Shown here: in pieces, positions 33,365 through 45,952 of the stretch
How the letters are laid out: every line of letters begins with the position of its first letter
Position numbering within the stretch: position 1 is the first letter of the stretch
NCBI GenBank assembly: GCA_029844215.1
Contig: CM056736.1
Coordinates: 59,829,562-59,893,561, forward strand
Source of the DNA: Przewalskia tangutica
Lineage: Eukaryota > Streptophyta > Magnoliopsida > Solanales > Solanaceae
Reading direction: 5' to 3'
DNA: 64,000 bases
Notes under the pieces: generated by a model
Database searches by the model: none
The model's input: only the letters and a program-made list of their open reading frames with translations
What the model was told of the DNA's origin: nothing
Made by a program: the position numbers and the translations under genes

Positions 33365-33530
33365 GTTATCGTATGAGGAGATTCCCATGGCGATAGTCGA
33401 TCGTCGAGTTAGGCGTCTGCGGACGGGGCGTGGCCGTCAATGTCTTGTGGCGGAACGAGCTTAGGGAGGAGATGACGTGGGAAGGCGAGGAGGACATGAG
33501 CGTAGGTACCCTCACTTATTCCCCACACCT
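33365..33530 (+). pseudogene. E C-terminal chromodomain-like tail
   Basis: Fragments AIVDRRVRRLRT, VLWRNELREEMTWEGEEDM (33441-33497) and YPHLF-like sequence follow integrase. This is the short tail with the W-R-N...E-x-T-W-E signature found at the end of Tekay/Del-type chromovirus integrases, thought to steer integration to particular chromatin. The aromatic residues and W-E core are visible; the frame breaks before it. Confidence 0.7.
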
Positions 33531-33673
33531 CCAGGTAATTCACTTTCCTACTTGTAAATTTTCATTGTCATATATGCCTAAGTGTTGTTTTTGTGGCCGT
33601 ATGTGGCATTTGCAAACTGTTTAAGCTTTATCGTTAACTGTCTTGGGAAGGAACATTCGGGACGAATGTTTCT

Positions 33674-33686
33674 AAGGAGGGGAGAA
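33674..33686 (+). other. E polypurine tract
   Basis: AAGGAGGGGAGAA, identical to that of A1, next to the 3' LTR. Confidence 0.9.
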
Positions 33687-36094
33687 TGTTATACCCCGTA
33701 TTTCCGGAGTATGTACGTGAGGACGTACATACAAAAGTTTAGCCTTAAAGTTAGGCCAAGTTCGAAATTGTGCACAACTCGCTAAAAGAATCGTTCCACT
33801 AAACGCTTCCCAGCCTTCCGTAGGGAAAATTCCGGCTATGCCATTTCTAATTTTTGCGGATTTTTCCGAGAGACGAAACATTTTGGACCAACGGGAGGGC
33901 GACACTTGGCACCCTCCAATTGATGGACTTGAAATCGTCCATTGGACGAATTGGACTTGGAATGGCACGTTTTTTGTGCCTTTGCACAAGTCAAGGAGTT
34001 GGTAGGATATTTGTGTGTAGTAGATAGAATGGACACTTGCCTAAATCCTCACCTTACACTTGCCTTGCACTTGGCATCATCTTGGCCCTTGGTTGGCCAT
34101 GGCTTGACCTATAAATACCCCCTTAGATGAAGAGTTCTTCATCCACAAAATTACTTCCAAGTCTTGAAAAATCCTTCCCTCTCCCTTTGTGAGCATTTCG
34201 TCCAAAGCATACTCCCTTTGAGTGAAGTTGGCGAGGCCTCCACTAGCCTAGCCGAAATCTACCCCCCTCCCTTGGTAGAAAAGTTGCCTTCTAGTATTGT
34301 TATAATGCCCAAAATACCCTAGCCCAAATCCCTTAGTACTAAGTAGAATTTGTGAAGAACTTCTAAAGGTTCTTGGAGCTATCGGAGCGTACAAATTAGG
34401 AGCTAAACCTTGCTCAGGAGCGACGTTTATACTCGGATAATTTTGGGCTTATAGAGGTAAATAATCTTACCCTTCTTTTATAATTAGATAATGCATACTG
34501 TAGAAGTATAAGACTAAGTATAAAATACTTAGAAGGATATTACAGAATAGAATTGAACTGTTTTCACAGTAGACTTATATAGCTCACCGGGTAGGGTTGT
34601 GCTGCCCGACTTTCCGTAGAATTGAGAACCCTCTGTTTAGAATGACCTACAGAGTAGTCTAGACTTTGATAGATGTATGTGACTATTATAGGCTGATTCT
34701 CTGCGCGCGACATATTCGACTTGGCAGGAGGTTTTCACCGAGAAGGTATGTGATTTTTACTAAGCATGATATTTTAACATATATATATAGTACGGTAGAC
34801 GTACATGTGTTAACTGAATAATAATCACGGCAATGTCTTTTGACTTAAGCCTGAATAATAACTACGGCAATGTCTTTTGACTTAAGCCTGAATAATAAGA
34901 ATCCTGATGCATTTCAAAAGAATATTGAATCATTTTTAACAGAAGTGTAATATCTGGTTTTTAAACAAAAAGCTTAAGAGTTATACTAGCTTTATGGGAA
35001 GTTAGGTATAACAACTTAAGAATGATAAAAGGAACTATTTACTTGTTTGTTTGTAAAAGCCTTGTATTGATTTCTGTTAAGTGTAGTAAAATGGTTTGAT
35101 AAGTAGACATATTATGCTACATGTTTTGTGCCTTGTAATATGTGAAAGGGGGTCATTCTTGCTGTGCTTACGTTGCTAAACGGTAAGTCCATTGTACTGT
35201 TATTATACCACCTACCCCCTTGACTTGTTATACCGAGGGCTTGCCACCCTTGATGCGGGTCTATACGGCCTATGCGGTCTGTGAGACTATGCAGAGCAGC
35301 GGTATGCTCCAGGATTGATCATTCCGGGTGTTTAGCGTCACGGGGATGCCCTATGCGGTCCATGGGACTACGCGGTCTATCGAGACTATGCGGTGCGGGA
35401 TTCGGTAGTGCAGGGTGGGCTACCCCGTCGAGGAATACCTCACGCGGGTGCGTGTGTGACTATGCGATGCGGGAGTCCAGGATTAGGCACGCATAATGAT
35501 ACTATGGGCGATTGGCCTTGCTTCGATCATTCGCGGCCTAGAAAAGACCTGTTACAGCTTACCTATTATTGTTCTTGTTTGTGATATGGCACTATGTGCA
35601 ATTGAACTGATTGTATTTGCAAATGGTCTTTAAATACTTGATTTCATTTAAGTACTTTATAGTTTCACATACTTGGTACCTATTATCGACCTCGCCCGGG
35701 CCGCGTTCATCTGCCGCAGGTAAAAGCAGTGCTAGATCCACATCCTTAGGATCTCTTGCGTTGGTGTCAGGAGCTCCATCTTCTCCGGAGGCTCTACTTT
35801 TGGGTATGATCTCCCTGTTGTAGATAGTTTTGTACAGTCAGGGTATGGCGGGGCCCTGTCCCGCCATAGTTGTTTATTTTCTTAGGTGCAGTAGTCATGT
35901 ATTTATGCAGTTGGGATGTAACTGCAAACCTTGGTTTATGTATATATGCCGAAAGGCAACCCTTTTCTCAGAAACTGTGTACCATTTACAATTATTTCAT
36001 GTCTTGTTTTATATTCCGCTGATTTTCTCTGATGTATGACTACTTGGGTGCCCGGGTAAGGCACCAGTCACGGGCCCCGGAACGGGTCGTGACA
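33687..36094 (+). repeat. E 3' LTR (2408 bp)
   Basis: Matches the 5' LTR almost base for base over most of its length. Donor-like ATAGAG|GTAAAT at 34456/34457. Its GC-rich repeats (35270-35480) and the stretch 35685-35730 are the altered copy here, whereas its final 100 bp are the cleaner copy. Ends GGGTCGTGACA. Confidence 0.92.
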
Positions 36095-36384
36095 CTAATC
36101 AAGGCACACTTAGACAAATTCTCAATTTATCAAGCCAAAGTACTAATCAAGGCATACATAGAATAATTCTCTTTTAACAAGCCAAAGTACTTATCAAGGC
36201 ATACGTAGAATAATTCTCTTTTAACAAGCCAAAGTACTAATCAAGGCACACTTAGACAAATTCTCAATTTATCAAGCCAAAGTACTAATCAAGGCATACA
36301 TAGAATAATTCTCTTTTAACAAGCCAAAGTACTAATCAAGGCACACTTAGACAAATTCTCAATTTATCGAGCCAAAGTACTACG
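36095..36384 (-). repeat. 47/48 bp array, part 2
   Basis: Continuation of the array interrupted at 26388, beginning CTAATCAAGGCACAC, which pairs with GTACTAA at the left junction. Confidence 0.9.
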
Positions 36385-38678
36385 TACGTACATTCTTTTA
36401 TAAAAGACTCCTTTCTATGTAAAGCCCCAAGATACTAACACCCGTAGTATCAAGGCGTGTCTATTTTTTTTTAAAGTAAGTTACTACACTTTTAGAAAAC
36501 TCATTTCAAAGCTTGAAATCAAGTAACTCCAAATTTTCACAATCTAGGCAACTTATGCTGATTTAATCAAAATAGACAACTTTCTATACCTTCCATAAAG
36601 CCGTTATAACCAACTTCCCATAAAGCCGTTATAACCCTTTATGGTTTTAGAAGTATCCATTCCTTCAATAACCAAGAGACTTATACTATTAAAACCAAGT
36701 ATCACATACTTACAAATCAAGTTCTTAACTTTCAAAATACTTCAAGTCTCTTAATAGTTAGAAAACAAGTTTTCTTCTACTTTTTAAACCTCAAGTAACT
36801 TCACCCTTAACGCAAGTTACTTCTCTTAAATCATGTCATTTCTCCTCTTTTAAATCAAATAAGTAAATCACTCCTTTGACTCCCCTAAAGTCATTATAAT
36901 GACCTTTAGGTTTTAGAACTAAGGCACTAGCCAAAAGATTTGGAAACCACTTCCTTTTCAAGTCTCTATGTACTTTAAGAAAAATACCTTCACTTTTAAT
37001 AATCCAAACTTCCCTAAGGAAATGGATTATACTACTTACAATTTAAACATCAAAGTACACTCAAGGAAGTACATAGAACAAATTCTATTTTAGGCAATCC
37101 AAATACAAGCAAGGAATGGATCATTCAATGAGTAGAACTTACTTTCTTTATTCTAAGGAATCATGCTAGAAGAGGAGATAGTTCACATACCTTTCTGCTA
37201 ATATCCACAAGCTAAGCGAATACGCTGCGCATGCTGTCAACCTATAATGGTCACAACAAGACTATCAACTTCTAGTCTCTACATAGAATAATACTAAGTA
37301 TACGGTCTCTAATTCTACGGAAAATCGGGCAGCACCTCCTTTGTTTCTACTTACTTTGCCACCTTTTTCAAGGCCGAATACAATAACCAACAAGCCACAT
37401 TTAAGGCTCCAAACAACAACCAAACAAAGTGGATTACACGCCTTACAATACGTGTAAAATTCCGCCCCACAATTCATACGAAATAGTCTAATGCACACTA
37501 GCCAATTCTCGGCCAACTTACATAGCAACACTAAGTATTTTCCAACCCTTTTCAAATTCCAAGTTCCAAGGTCTAACATGTTATATAGTCTAAACAACTT
37601 TAACAACTACAATTTCCTTCTTTATACAACATGCGACACTTAGACTAATAATCGACTAAATTGAAATCTTAAAGTTAAACATGCTAGATTTCGGATTAGG
37701 GTTCCAATAGCCAATAAACATATCAAACTTCATACTATATAACTCATGCTTGCTAAAACCATAGCTACCATGATAAGTAAACCTTAATTGCTACAACGAT
37801 GTTAATATACCTTTAAAGCCCTTAAAATTTCCAAGATTCCAAAGTCGCGCCTTAGCAATTCTTAGCTCCTTTCCTTAGGTTCCAATCCGCTCCAAGCACT
37901 CCTTAGAGGCCTATGAAGAACCCATCTTCAAGTTCCAACTTCAAAGTTGAAGAACTCCCTTAGTTTCCGCCTTGCGACTAACGTAAAAATACGTTTTTTC
38001 CGAAATATTTCTATTGAGATATCCTTACAATACCCCTAGGGACATTGGGTTAAAGTCTTGTGGCTAATGGATCAAAACTATAAAAATTTTGTGTGGACAT
38101 GGATGCAAACCCGAGAGCTCTTCTCTCAAGCACAAGGGCTCTCTAATTTTTCTAAGTGTAGAAATGCCAAGTCTTGCTACTAGTTAGTATATAACACATA
38201 TTGGAGGGTTTAGACTTAAACAAATGTGAGGCTAGGATTAAAATCACATGGATCAAGCTTATGTGGCAAGTTGACTAGTCAATTATGTCAAGCTTTGAAG
38301 ACTTATCTTCCAAGATGTTCAATGACCATATTACCCCTCCTCTAATTCGACCAAGACCACTTATGGGGGTGCCACGTGTCGCCCTCTCATTCGTCCATAA
38401 AATTCCGTAACCCTCGTGGGCCCCACAAAAATGTAAAATTTCCTCGGGTGGGCCCCACATGACCAAATCCGTAAAATAAATTTCCATATTATTTATAAGT
38501 TCCATACTCTTCAAATAATGCATTTTGAGAATCCAATTCTCAATAACGAACATTTTTCCTTTCCGACCTTCGGAAGATTTTCCGTCGGAAAAACAATTCT
38601 TCCTTTCGTACTAATTTCCAAGTCTTGTTTCCTTACGTACATTCTCTTATACATGTCCTGGACTTACGGGGTGTAACA
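36095..38678 (-). repeat. D first LTR, part 2
   Basis: Continues the D LTR after E and ends on + with ACTTACGGGGTGTAACA, the reversed LTR start. It includes the reverse donor-like motif (37811/37810), a reversed GCCACGTGTCGCCC palindrome region (about 38371) and about 280 bp (37865-38140) that are deleted from the second D LTR. Confidence 0.88.
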
Positions 38679-38693
38679 TTCTTCCCCCCTTAG
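38679..38693 (-). other. D polypurine tract
   Basis: TTCTTCCCCCCTTAG is the reverse of CTAAGGGGGGAAGAA, abutting the LTR. Confidence 0.85.
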
Positions 38694-39927
38694 AAACATT
38701 CGTCCCCGAATGTTCTTAGTCGGTTGCCAAGCTATACACACTCCGGCACAATCTCTATACTATTCCTATCAATCAAATGCACAAGACCAACGATGCCACA
38801 CATGGCCACCACATAACATACGTAAACATATCAATGGACCTTCCGTTCGCGACCCCCTTCTCACAAAACTCGAAGGTTCTGATCTTCCCAAACGGGATCC
38901 TTAAAGGTTCCTTTCTTTCCTTACTAGTCATACTTTCTCGTACTTTCAAACTTATCTAGTACACGTACAAAATCTCAATATCGTTTCTGTTCTCCACTCC
39001 TTGGAGTTACTAATCAAACCTGGCCATTAAGCTACTTGAATTTCCGCTAAGGCTCTCCTCGGTCCTTACGACCTAGTTCCGGTGGAACGCATCCACAAAC
39101 TCGTACAACAATTTACTAAACTTGGGCCTTGCATCCTCGGGACCCTATCACATAACGGGACCATTTCTAACTGACATCACCCCATTCCATACTATCGGCT
39201 GACCCGAAATGAGTCCACAACCCGACTCATCGTCACCCTTAACTTCTCGTTCTTAGTCTGAAATAAATCTCTCTTATCTCAAGGTACTTCTTACCCTATC
39301 CCCTATTCACTAGAGGTTCGTCACATAAGCCAAAGTATTTCTACTGTACAATCTTCCCTATTGGTCTTACACTGTCATAGGGCAATTACAACTTGTGAAC
39401 TTTATACAACTATAGTCTCAGTTCACCTATCATTCTTGTCAACATTCTTACTTCTCACTTACTAATCAAAGTATCCCTACCTCTGGGGTACTATCACTTA
39501 CAACTGCTAGCACCGCTATCTTGGTCAATAACAACGGCTTCCTCATGACCCTATAGTCTTCTCTGCGAGAAGCTGGAGGCTCGTGCTGGGGCCTCAAAAC
39601 TGCGCAGAAGAACTCGCCATTGCGGAACAACATCCGGTGTACCACGGCATAAGCCCTATCAACTCTCGAGTCGACTAGTAGCTCCGCTACTCCTTTGCCC
39701 TTCAGGCGGTGTTGCCCTCCTCGAGGCATCTCAGTACACAACAATACGTCGAGAGAGGAATTTTTCTTACTAACACAGCTCTATGGCATGATCTTAGAGT
39801 GAGAAGAATAGAAACCAACTCTAAATGTCCTGTAGCCTCCTGTTTATGGGTGTGGCGCGCAACACACCGATAATCAAGACTCTACTAGACACGGTCTGTA
39901 AACATTCCGAGGGATCGCTCACGATAC
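38694..39927 (-). pseudogene. D internal region (1.25 kb), deleted
   Basis: Contains a short gag start (MPRGGQHRLKGKGVAEL, minus strand from 39729) in the frame 39466-39744 and, at 39060-39420, the conserved unknown block shared with A1, A2, F and G. No capsid, zinc knuckle, protease, RT or integrase is recognised. A decayed primer site (GATACTGTCATCACGG region, 39915-39930) separates it from the next LTR. Confidence 0.65.
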
Positions 39928-40825
39928 TGTCATCACGGCCGAACCGGGCGTGGTCGTGCCCTACCGGGGCACCCTTCTACCTTAACAATACAATTAAGCT
40001 GCGGGCGAAATAACACCTCATTTTTTTAAAACAAGCGTGCGTGCAAGGCAAAGCCGACAAGGCTGCCATATATACATAAACAAAAGACACTACACCGCAT
40101 ACGAGTCCAATCCACATATGAATACGGACCTCTAGGAGTTAAACTGAAATATGACGGGACAAGGCCTCGCCGTACCCAAAACTATACAAAGCCTGAAGGA
40201 CATATACCAAAGATAAACTCCGGAATAGAAGGAGCTTATCCAAAACCATGAGCAGGATCCTACACCTGCCGATCACCGAACTGCGTACCTAAACCTGCGG
40301 CATGAACGCAGCCCCCCGAAGGAGGTCAGTACGAAGAATGTACCAAGTATGTGAGCGATGAAATGCGTAATAAAATCATAACGATCTCAATAAAACAGGA
40401 GACATGTATGATATCCAACCTACAGTACATAACACATAAGCAGTCATATCAAGTCAGGGACGCAGGCCCTCAAAGTCATTACTCAATATAACCATGGGTC
40501 TCACGCCTATAATATCAATCATGCCCGTGGAATCCTTCCTCACCGGCGATCCATGATGTAATAACACCAATAAGGATACATGAACACCAAGTCCCACATG
40601 TGTCCTCAATACCTCGTGGTCCCATGCCCCGGAATCCCACCTCGTAAAAGCATGACCATAGGGTAACACAAACAAATTCGGGGACATATATGATAATCAA
40701 AATACAACACATTGTGCCTTACTAACAATGAGTAAAGCGATAGTATCCTTACAATATAAACTAGGAAGCTCATGATCAGCGGGACCATCCGCCCGCAGAT
40801 CATTTAGCAATCCTATTCACGGGAC

Positions 40826-41070
40826 TATTTCACCCGCATAGGTCGCGTGGACCGCGTGAGGTATTCCTCGTGATAGGGTGGACCCGCCGCGTGGGACTAT
40901 TTCACCCGCATAAGCCCTTTCGGACCCGCATGAGGTATTCCTCGCATAGGACTATTTCACCCGCATAAGCCCTTACGGACTCGCATGAGGTATTCCTCGC
41001 ATAGGCTGGACCCGCCCGCATGGGACTATTTCACCTGCATAAGCCCTACGGACTCGCATGAGGTATTCCT
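40826..41070 (-). repeat. 56 bp-type tandem array in second D LTR
   Basis: Partner of 25569-25830, with the same ACTATTTCACCCGCATAAGC units. Confidence 0.85.
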
Positions 41071-41198
41071 CGCATCGTGGGTAGCAAATCCACGAAATTA
41101 TGCAAATGCCACAAACCCGGGGAATGACCCCGAAACGACTGGTAGACCAATAGCACACAACCGGCTATTTCCAGCACACATAGACAATTCTCAATTAA

Positions 41199-41922
41199 CA
41201 AGCCAAAGTACTTATCAAGGCACACTTAGACAAATCCTCAATTTATCAAGCCAAAGTACTAATCAAGGCATACATAGAATAATTCTCTTTTAACAAGCCA
41301 AAGTACTTATCAAGGCATACGTAGAATAATTCTCTTTTAACAAGCCAAAGTACTAATCAAGGCACACTTAGACAAATTCTCAATTTATCAAGCCAAAGTA
41401 CTAATCAAGGCATACATAGAATAATTCTCTTTTAACAAGCCAAAGTACTTATCAAGGCATATTAGAATAATTCTCTTTTAACAAGCCAAAGTACTAATCA
41501 AGGCACACTTAGACAAATTCTCAATTTATCAAGCCAAAGTACTAATCAAGGCATACATAGAATAATTCTCTTTTAACAAGCCAAAGTACTTATCAAGGCA
41601 TACGTAGAATAATTCTCTTTTAACAAGCCAAAGTACTAATCAAGGCACACTTAGACAAATTCTCAATTTATCAAGCCAAAGTACTAATCAAGGCATACAT
41701 AGAATAATTCTCTTTTAACAAGCCAAAGTACTTATCAAGGCATACGTAGAATAATTCTCTTTTAACAAGCCAAAGTACTAATCAAGGCACACTTAGACAA
41801 ATTCTCAATTTATCAAGCCAAAGTACTAATCAAGGCATACATAGAATAATTCTCTTTTAACAAGACAAAGTACTAATCAAGGCACACTTAGACAAATTCT
41901 CAATTTATCGAGCCAAAGTACT
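41199..41922 (-). repeat. 47/48 bp array with ~142 bp higher-order period
   Basis: About 15 units, uninterrupted, in a mostly 48-47-47 order; total length close to that of parts 1 and 2 together. It shows what the first array looked like before E inserted. Confidence 0.92.
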
Positions 41923-43892
41923 ACGTACGTACATTCTTTTATAAAAGACTCCTTTCTATGTAAAGCCCCAAGATACTAACACCCGTAGTATCAAGGCGTG
42001 TCTATTTTTTTTTAAAGTAAGTTACTACACTTTTAGAAAACTCATTTCAAAGCTTGAAATCAAGTAACTCCAAATTTTCACAATCTAGGCAACTTATGCC
42101 GATTTAATCAAAATAGACAACTTTTTATACCTTCCATAAAGCCGTTATAACCAACTTCCCATAAAGCCGTTATAACCCTTTATGGTTTTAGACGTATCCA
42201 TTCCTTCAATAACCAAGAGACTTATACTATTAAAACCAAGTATCACATACTTACAAATCAAGTTCTTAACTTTCAAAATACTTCAAGTCTCTTAATAGTT
42301 AGAAAACAAGTTTTCTTCTACTTTTTAAACCTCAAGTAACTTCACCCTTAACGCAAGTTACTTCTCTTAAATCATGTAATTTCTCCTCTTTTAAATCAAA
42401 TAAGTAAATCACTCCTTTGACTCCCCTAAAGTCATTATAATGACCTTTAGGTTTTAGAACTAAGGCACTAGCCAAAAGATTTGGAAACCACTTCCTTTTC
42501 AAGTCTCTATGTACTTTAAGAAAAATACCTTCACTTTTAATAATCCAAACTTCCCTAAGGAAATGGATTATACTACTTACAATTTAAACATCAAAGTACA
42601 CTCAAGGAAGTACATAGAACAAATTCTATTTTAGGCAATCCAAATACAAGCAAGGAATGGATCATTCGAGGTAGAACTTACTTTCTTTATTCTAAGGAAT
42701 CATGCTAGAAGAGATAGTTCACATACCTTTTGGCTAATATCCACAAGCTAAGCCGAATACGCGTGCGTGAAGTGTCAACCTATAATGGTCACAACAAGAC
42801 TATCAACTTCTAGTCTCTACGTAGAATAATACTAAGTATACGGTCTCTAATTCTACGGAAAATCGGGCAGCACCTCCTTTGTTTCTACTTACTTTGCCAC
42901 CTTTTTCAAGGCCGAATACAATAACCAACAAGCCACATTTAAGGCTCCAAACAACAACCAAACAAAGGGGATTACACGCCTTACAATACGTGTAATATTC
43001 CGCCCCACAATTCATACGAAATAGTCTAATGCACACTAGCCAATTCTCGGCCAACTTACATAGCAACACTAAGTCTTTTCCAACCCTTTTCAAATTCCAA
43101 GTTCCAAGGTCTAACATGTTATATAGTCTAAACAACTTCAACAACTACAATTTCCTTCTTTATGTAACATGCGACGCTTAGACTAATAATCGACTAGAAT
43201 TGAAATCTTAAAGTTAAACATGCTAGATTTCAGATTAGGGTTCCAATAGCCAATAAACATATCAAACTTCATACTATATAACTCATGCTTGCTAAAACCA
43301 TATCTACCATGATAAGTAAACCTTAATTGCTACAACGACAAGAATATACCTTTAAAGCCCTTAAAATTTCCAAGATTCCAAAGTCGCGCCTTAGAATTTT
43401 TCTAGTGTAGAAATGCCAAGCTTGCTACTAGTTAGTATATAACATATCGAGGGTTTTTAGACTTAAACAAATGTGAGGCTAGGATTAAAATCTAGTCAAT
43501 TATGTCAAGCTTTGAAGACTTATCTTCCAAGATGTTCAATGACCATATTACCCCTCCTCTAATTCGACCAAGACAACTTATGGGGGTGCCACGTGTCGCC
43601 CTCTCATTCGTCCATAAAATTACGTAACCTCGTGGGCCCCACAAAATGTAAAATTTCTCGGGTGGGCCCAGCGACCAAAATCCGTAAAAATAAATTTCCA
43701 TATTATTTATAAGTTCCATACTCTTCAAATAATGCATTTTGAGAATCCAATTCTCAATAACGAACATTTTTCCTTTCCGACCTTCGGAAGATTTTCCGTC
43801 GGAAAAACAATTCTTCCTTTCGTACTAATTTCCAAGTCTTGTTTCCTTACGTACATTCTCTTATACATGTCCTAGACTTACGGAGTGTAACA

Positions 43893-44862
43893 TTCTTCCC
43901 CCCTTAGAAAAATTCGTCCCCGAATGTTCTTAGTCGGTTGCCAAGCTATACACACTCCGGCACAATCTCTATACTATGCCTATCAATCAAATGCACAAGA
44001 CCAACGATGCCACACATGGCCACCACATAACATACGTAAACATATCAATGGACCTTCCGTTCGCGACCCCCTTCTCACAAAACTCGAAGGTTACAGTCTT
44101 CCCAAACACGGGATCCTTAGAGGTTCCTTTCTTTCCTTACTAGTCATACTTTCTCGTACTTTCAAACTTATCTAGTACACGTACAAAATCTCAATATCGT
44201 TTCTGTTCTCCACTCCTTGGAGTTACTAATCAAACCTGGCCATTAAGCTACTTGAATTTCCGCTAAGGCTCTCCTCGGTCCTTACGACCTAGTTCCGGTG
44301 GAACGCATCCACAAACTCGTACAACAATTTACTAAACTTGGGCCTTGCATCCTCGGGACCCTATCACATAACGGGACCATTTCTAACTGACATCACCCCA
44401 TTCCATACTATCGGCTGACCCGAAATGAGTCCACAACCCGACTCATCGTCACCCTTAACTTCTCGTTCTTAGTCTGAAATAAATCTCTCTTATCTCAAGG
44501 TACTTCTTACTCTATCCCCTATTCACTAGAGGTTCGTCACATAAGCCAAAGTATTTCTACTGTACAATCTTCCCTATTGGTTTTACACTGTCATGGGGCA
44601 ATTACAACTTGTGAACTTTATACAACTATAGTCTCAGTTCACCTATCATTCTTGTCAACATTCTTACTTCTCACTTACTAATCAAAGTATCCCTACCTCT
44701 GGGGTACTATCACTTACAACTGCTAGCACCGCTATCTTGGTCAATAACACAACGGCTTTCCTCGACCTATAGTCTTCTCCTAACCGAGAAACCGGAGGCT
44801 CGTGTCTGGCCTCAAAACTCGCGAAGAACTTCGCGATCATGGAACAACATCTGGTGTACCCT
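43893..44862 (-). pseudogene. D second internal copy, truncated
   Basis: Near-copy of 38679-39640, starting with the reversed polypurine tract (one change: GAAAAATTCG) and including the unknown block. It stops in the gag-start region at GGAACAACATCTGGTGTACC and passes directly into the F LTR without a primer site, so the gag start, leader and third D LTR are missing. Probably an unequal or illegitimate recombination junction. Confidence 0.75.
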
Positions 44863-45364
44863 ACACAGTAAACATCGAGATAATCCGGAACATACATGAA
44901 ACTTATAAATAAAACAACGGAGTAAAACAACAGTCACCGATAGGCTACCTTCCCGACGCACATACATAAACGGTTGCCTCCTTTCTTTACAAACGGACCC
45001 ACAATATGTGACTACTGCACTTCTGAATTATAATGGCGTGGCCCGCCATACCCCAACATACATAGCCATGAGCCATCTAAAATCTTGAACCAGATCCTAA
45101 GCTCGCGGATCCACACTGTAATACCTAAACTGCGGACATTTAAGCGCGGCCAAAGGTCAAGATAACAACAATTAGAATATGGAGCAGAAATAACGTGCAA
45201 GAATCAAATCATAACTGTACAATAGAATGCCATTTTTAACTCCTGAAATCACTCGTATATTAACCGTTCCATTCCTTCTTTCCATAAGATTTAACATCAT
45301 ATTCTTACATACATACTTAAGAGGTTAATCAAGTTTTTCCACATAACTTACTTATCTTACATAA

Positions 45365-45690
45365 CATAATCCGGCCCATTTGCGGGACACGGTGTACTGA
45401 CGAATCATGTGACATAATCCGGCCCGCCTGTGGGGCTCGGTGTACTGTGGAATCATGTAGCATAATCCGGCCCTCCTGTGGAGCTCGGTGTACTGTGGAA
45501 TCATGTAGCATAATCCGGCCCTCCTGTGGAGCTCGGTGTACTGTGGAATCATGTAGCATAATCCGGCCCTCCTGTGGAGCTCGGTGTACTGTGGAATCAT
45601 GTAGCATAATCCGGCCCTCCTGTGGAGCTCGGTGTACTGTGGAATCATGTAGCATAATCCGGCCCTCCTGTGGAGCTCGGTGTACTGTGA
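45365..45690 (-). repeat. 48 bp minisatellite in F 3' LTR
   Basis: Six full 48 bp units and one of 38 bp, each with CATAATCCGGCCCTCCTGTG and CTCGGTGTACTG. Same layout at 49829-50154. Multi-frame open frames (45329-45655, 45352-45648, 45447-45695) are by-products. Confidence 0.95.
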
Positions 45691-45952
45691 CGTAACCCGG
45701 CCTATGTGTAGGCTCGGGGTAATATGGCGTAATCCGGCCTATGTGTAGGCTCGGTGTATCTCATAACGTAATCCGGCCTATTTGTAGGCTCGGTGTATTT
45801 CATAACGTAATCCGGCCTATTTGTAGGCTCGGTGTATTTCATAACGTAATCCGGCCTATTTGTAGGCTCGGTGTATCTCATAACGTAATCCGGCCTATTT
45901 GTAGGCTCGGTGTATTCATAACGTGTCCGACCTATTTGTAGGCTCGGTGTAT
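45691..45952 (-). repeat. 39 bp minisatellite in F 3' LTR
   Basis: About seven 39 bp units with AATCCGGCCTATTTGTAGGC, TCGGTGTATTTCATAACGT. The 39 and 48 bp units share AATCCGGCC and CTCGGTGTA, so one probably arose from the other. Partner at 50155-50416. Confidence 0.93.

Larger units (their letters stand above)
26389..36094 (+). mobile_element. E: gypsy element with gag-pol, most complete in window
   Basis: A 9706 bp element: LTRs 26389-28801 and 33687-36094, primer site, gag, protease, RT, RNase H, integrase, a chromodomain-like tail, and polypurine tract. Flanks are CTAAA (26384-26388) and CTAAT (36095-36099), a 5 bp duplication with one mismatch. Domain order (RT and RNase H before integrase) makes it Ty3/gypsy; the motif wording and C-terminal tail fit the chromovirus Tekay/Del group. 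The coding frame is broken many times although the LTRs look nearly identical, which points to recent insertion and consensus errors rather than old decay. Confidence 0.9.
39928..43892 (-). repeat. D second LTR (3965 bp)
   Basis: Homologous to 24704-38678 minus E. It starts TGTCATCACGGCCGAACC and ends CTTACGGAGTGTAACA. It is followed by a polypurine tract and a second copy of the internal region, so it is shared by two units in tandem. It lacks the ~280 bp present at 37865-38140. Confidence 0.88.

Noticed and set aside
41199..41922. CRISPR-like regular repeats
   Set aside because: Units are contiguous direct repeats with no unique spacers, in a plant LTR, without cas genes.
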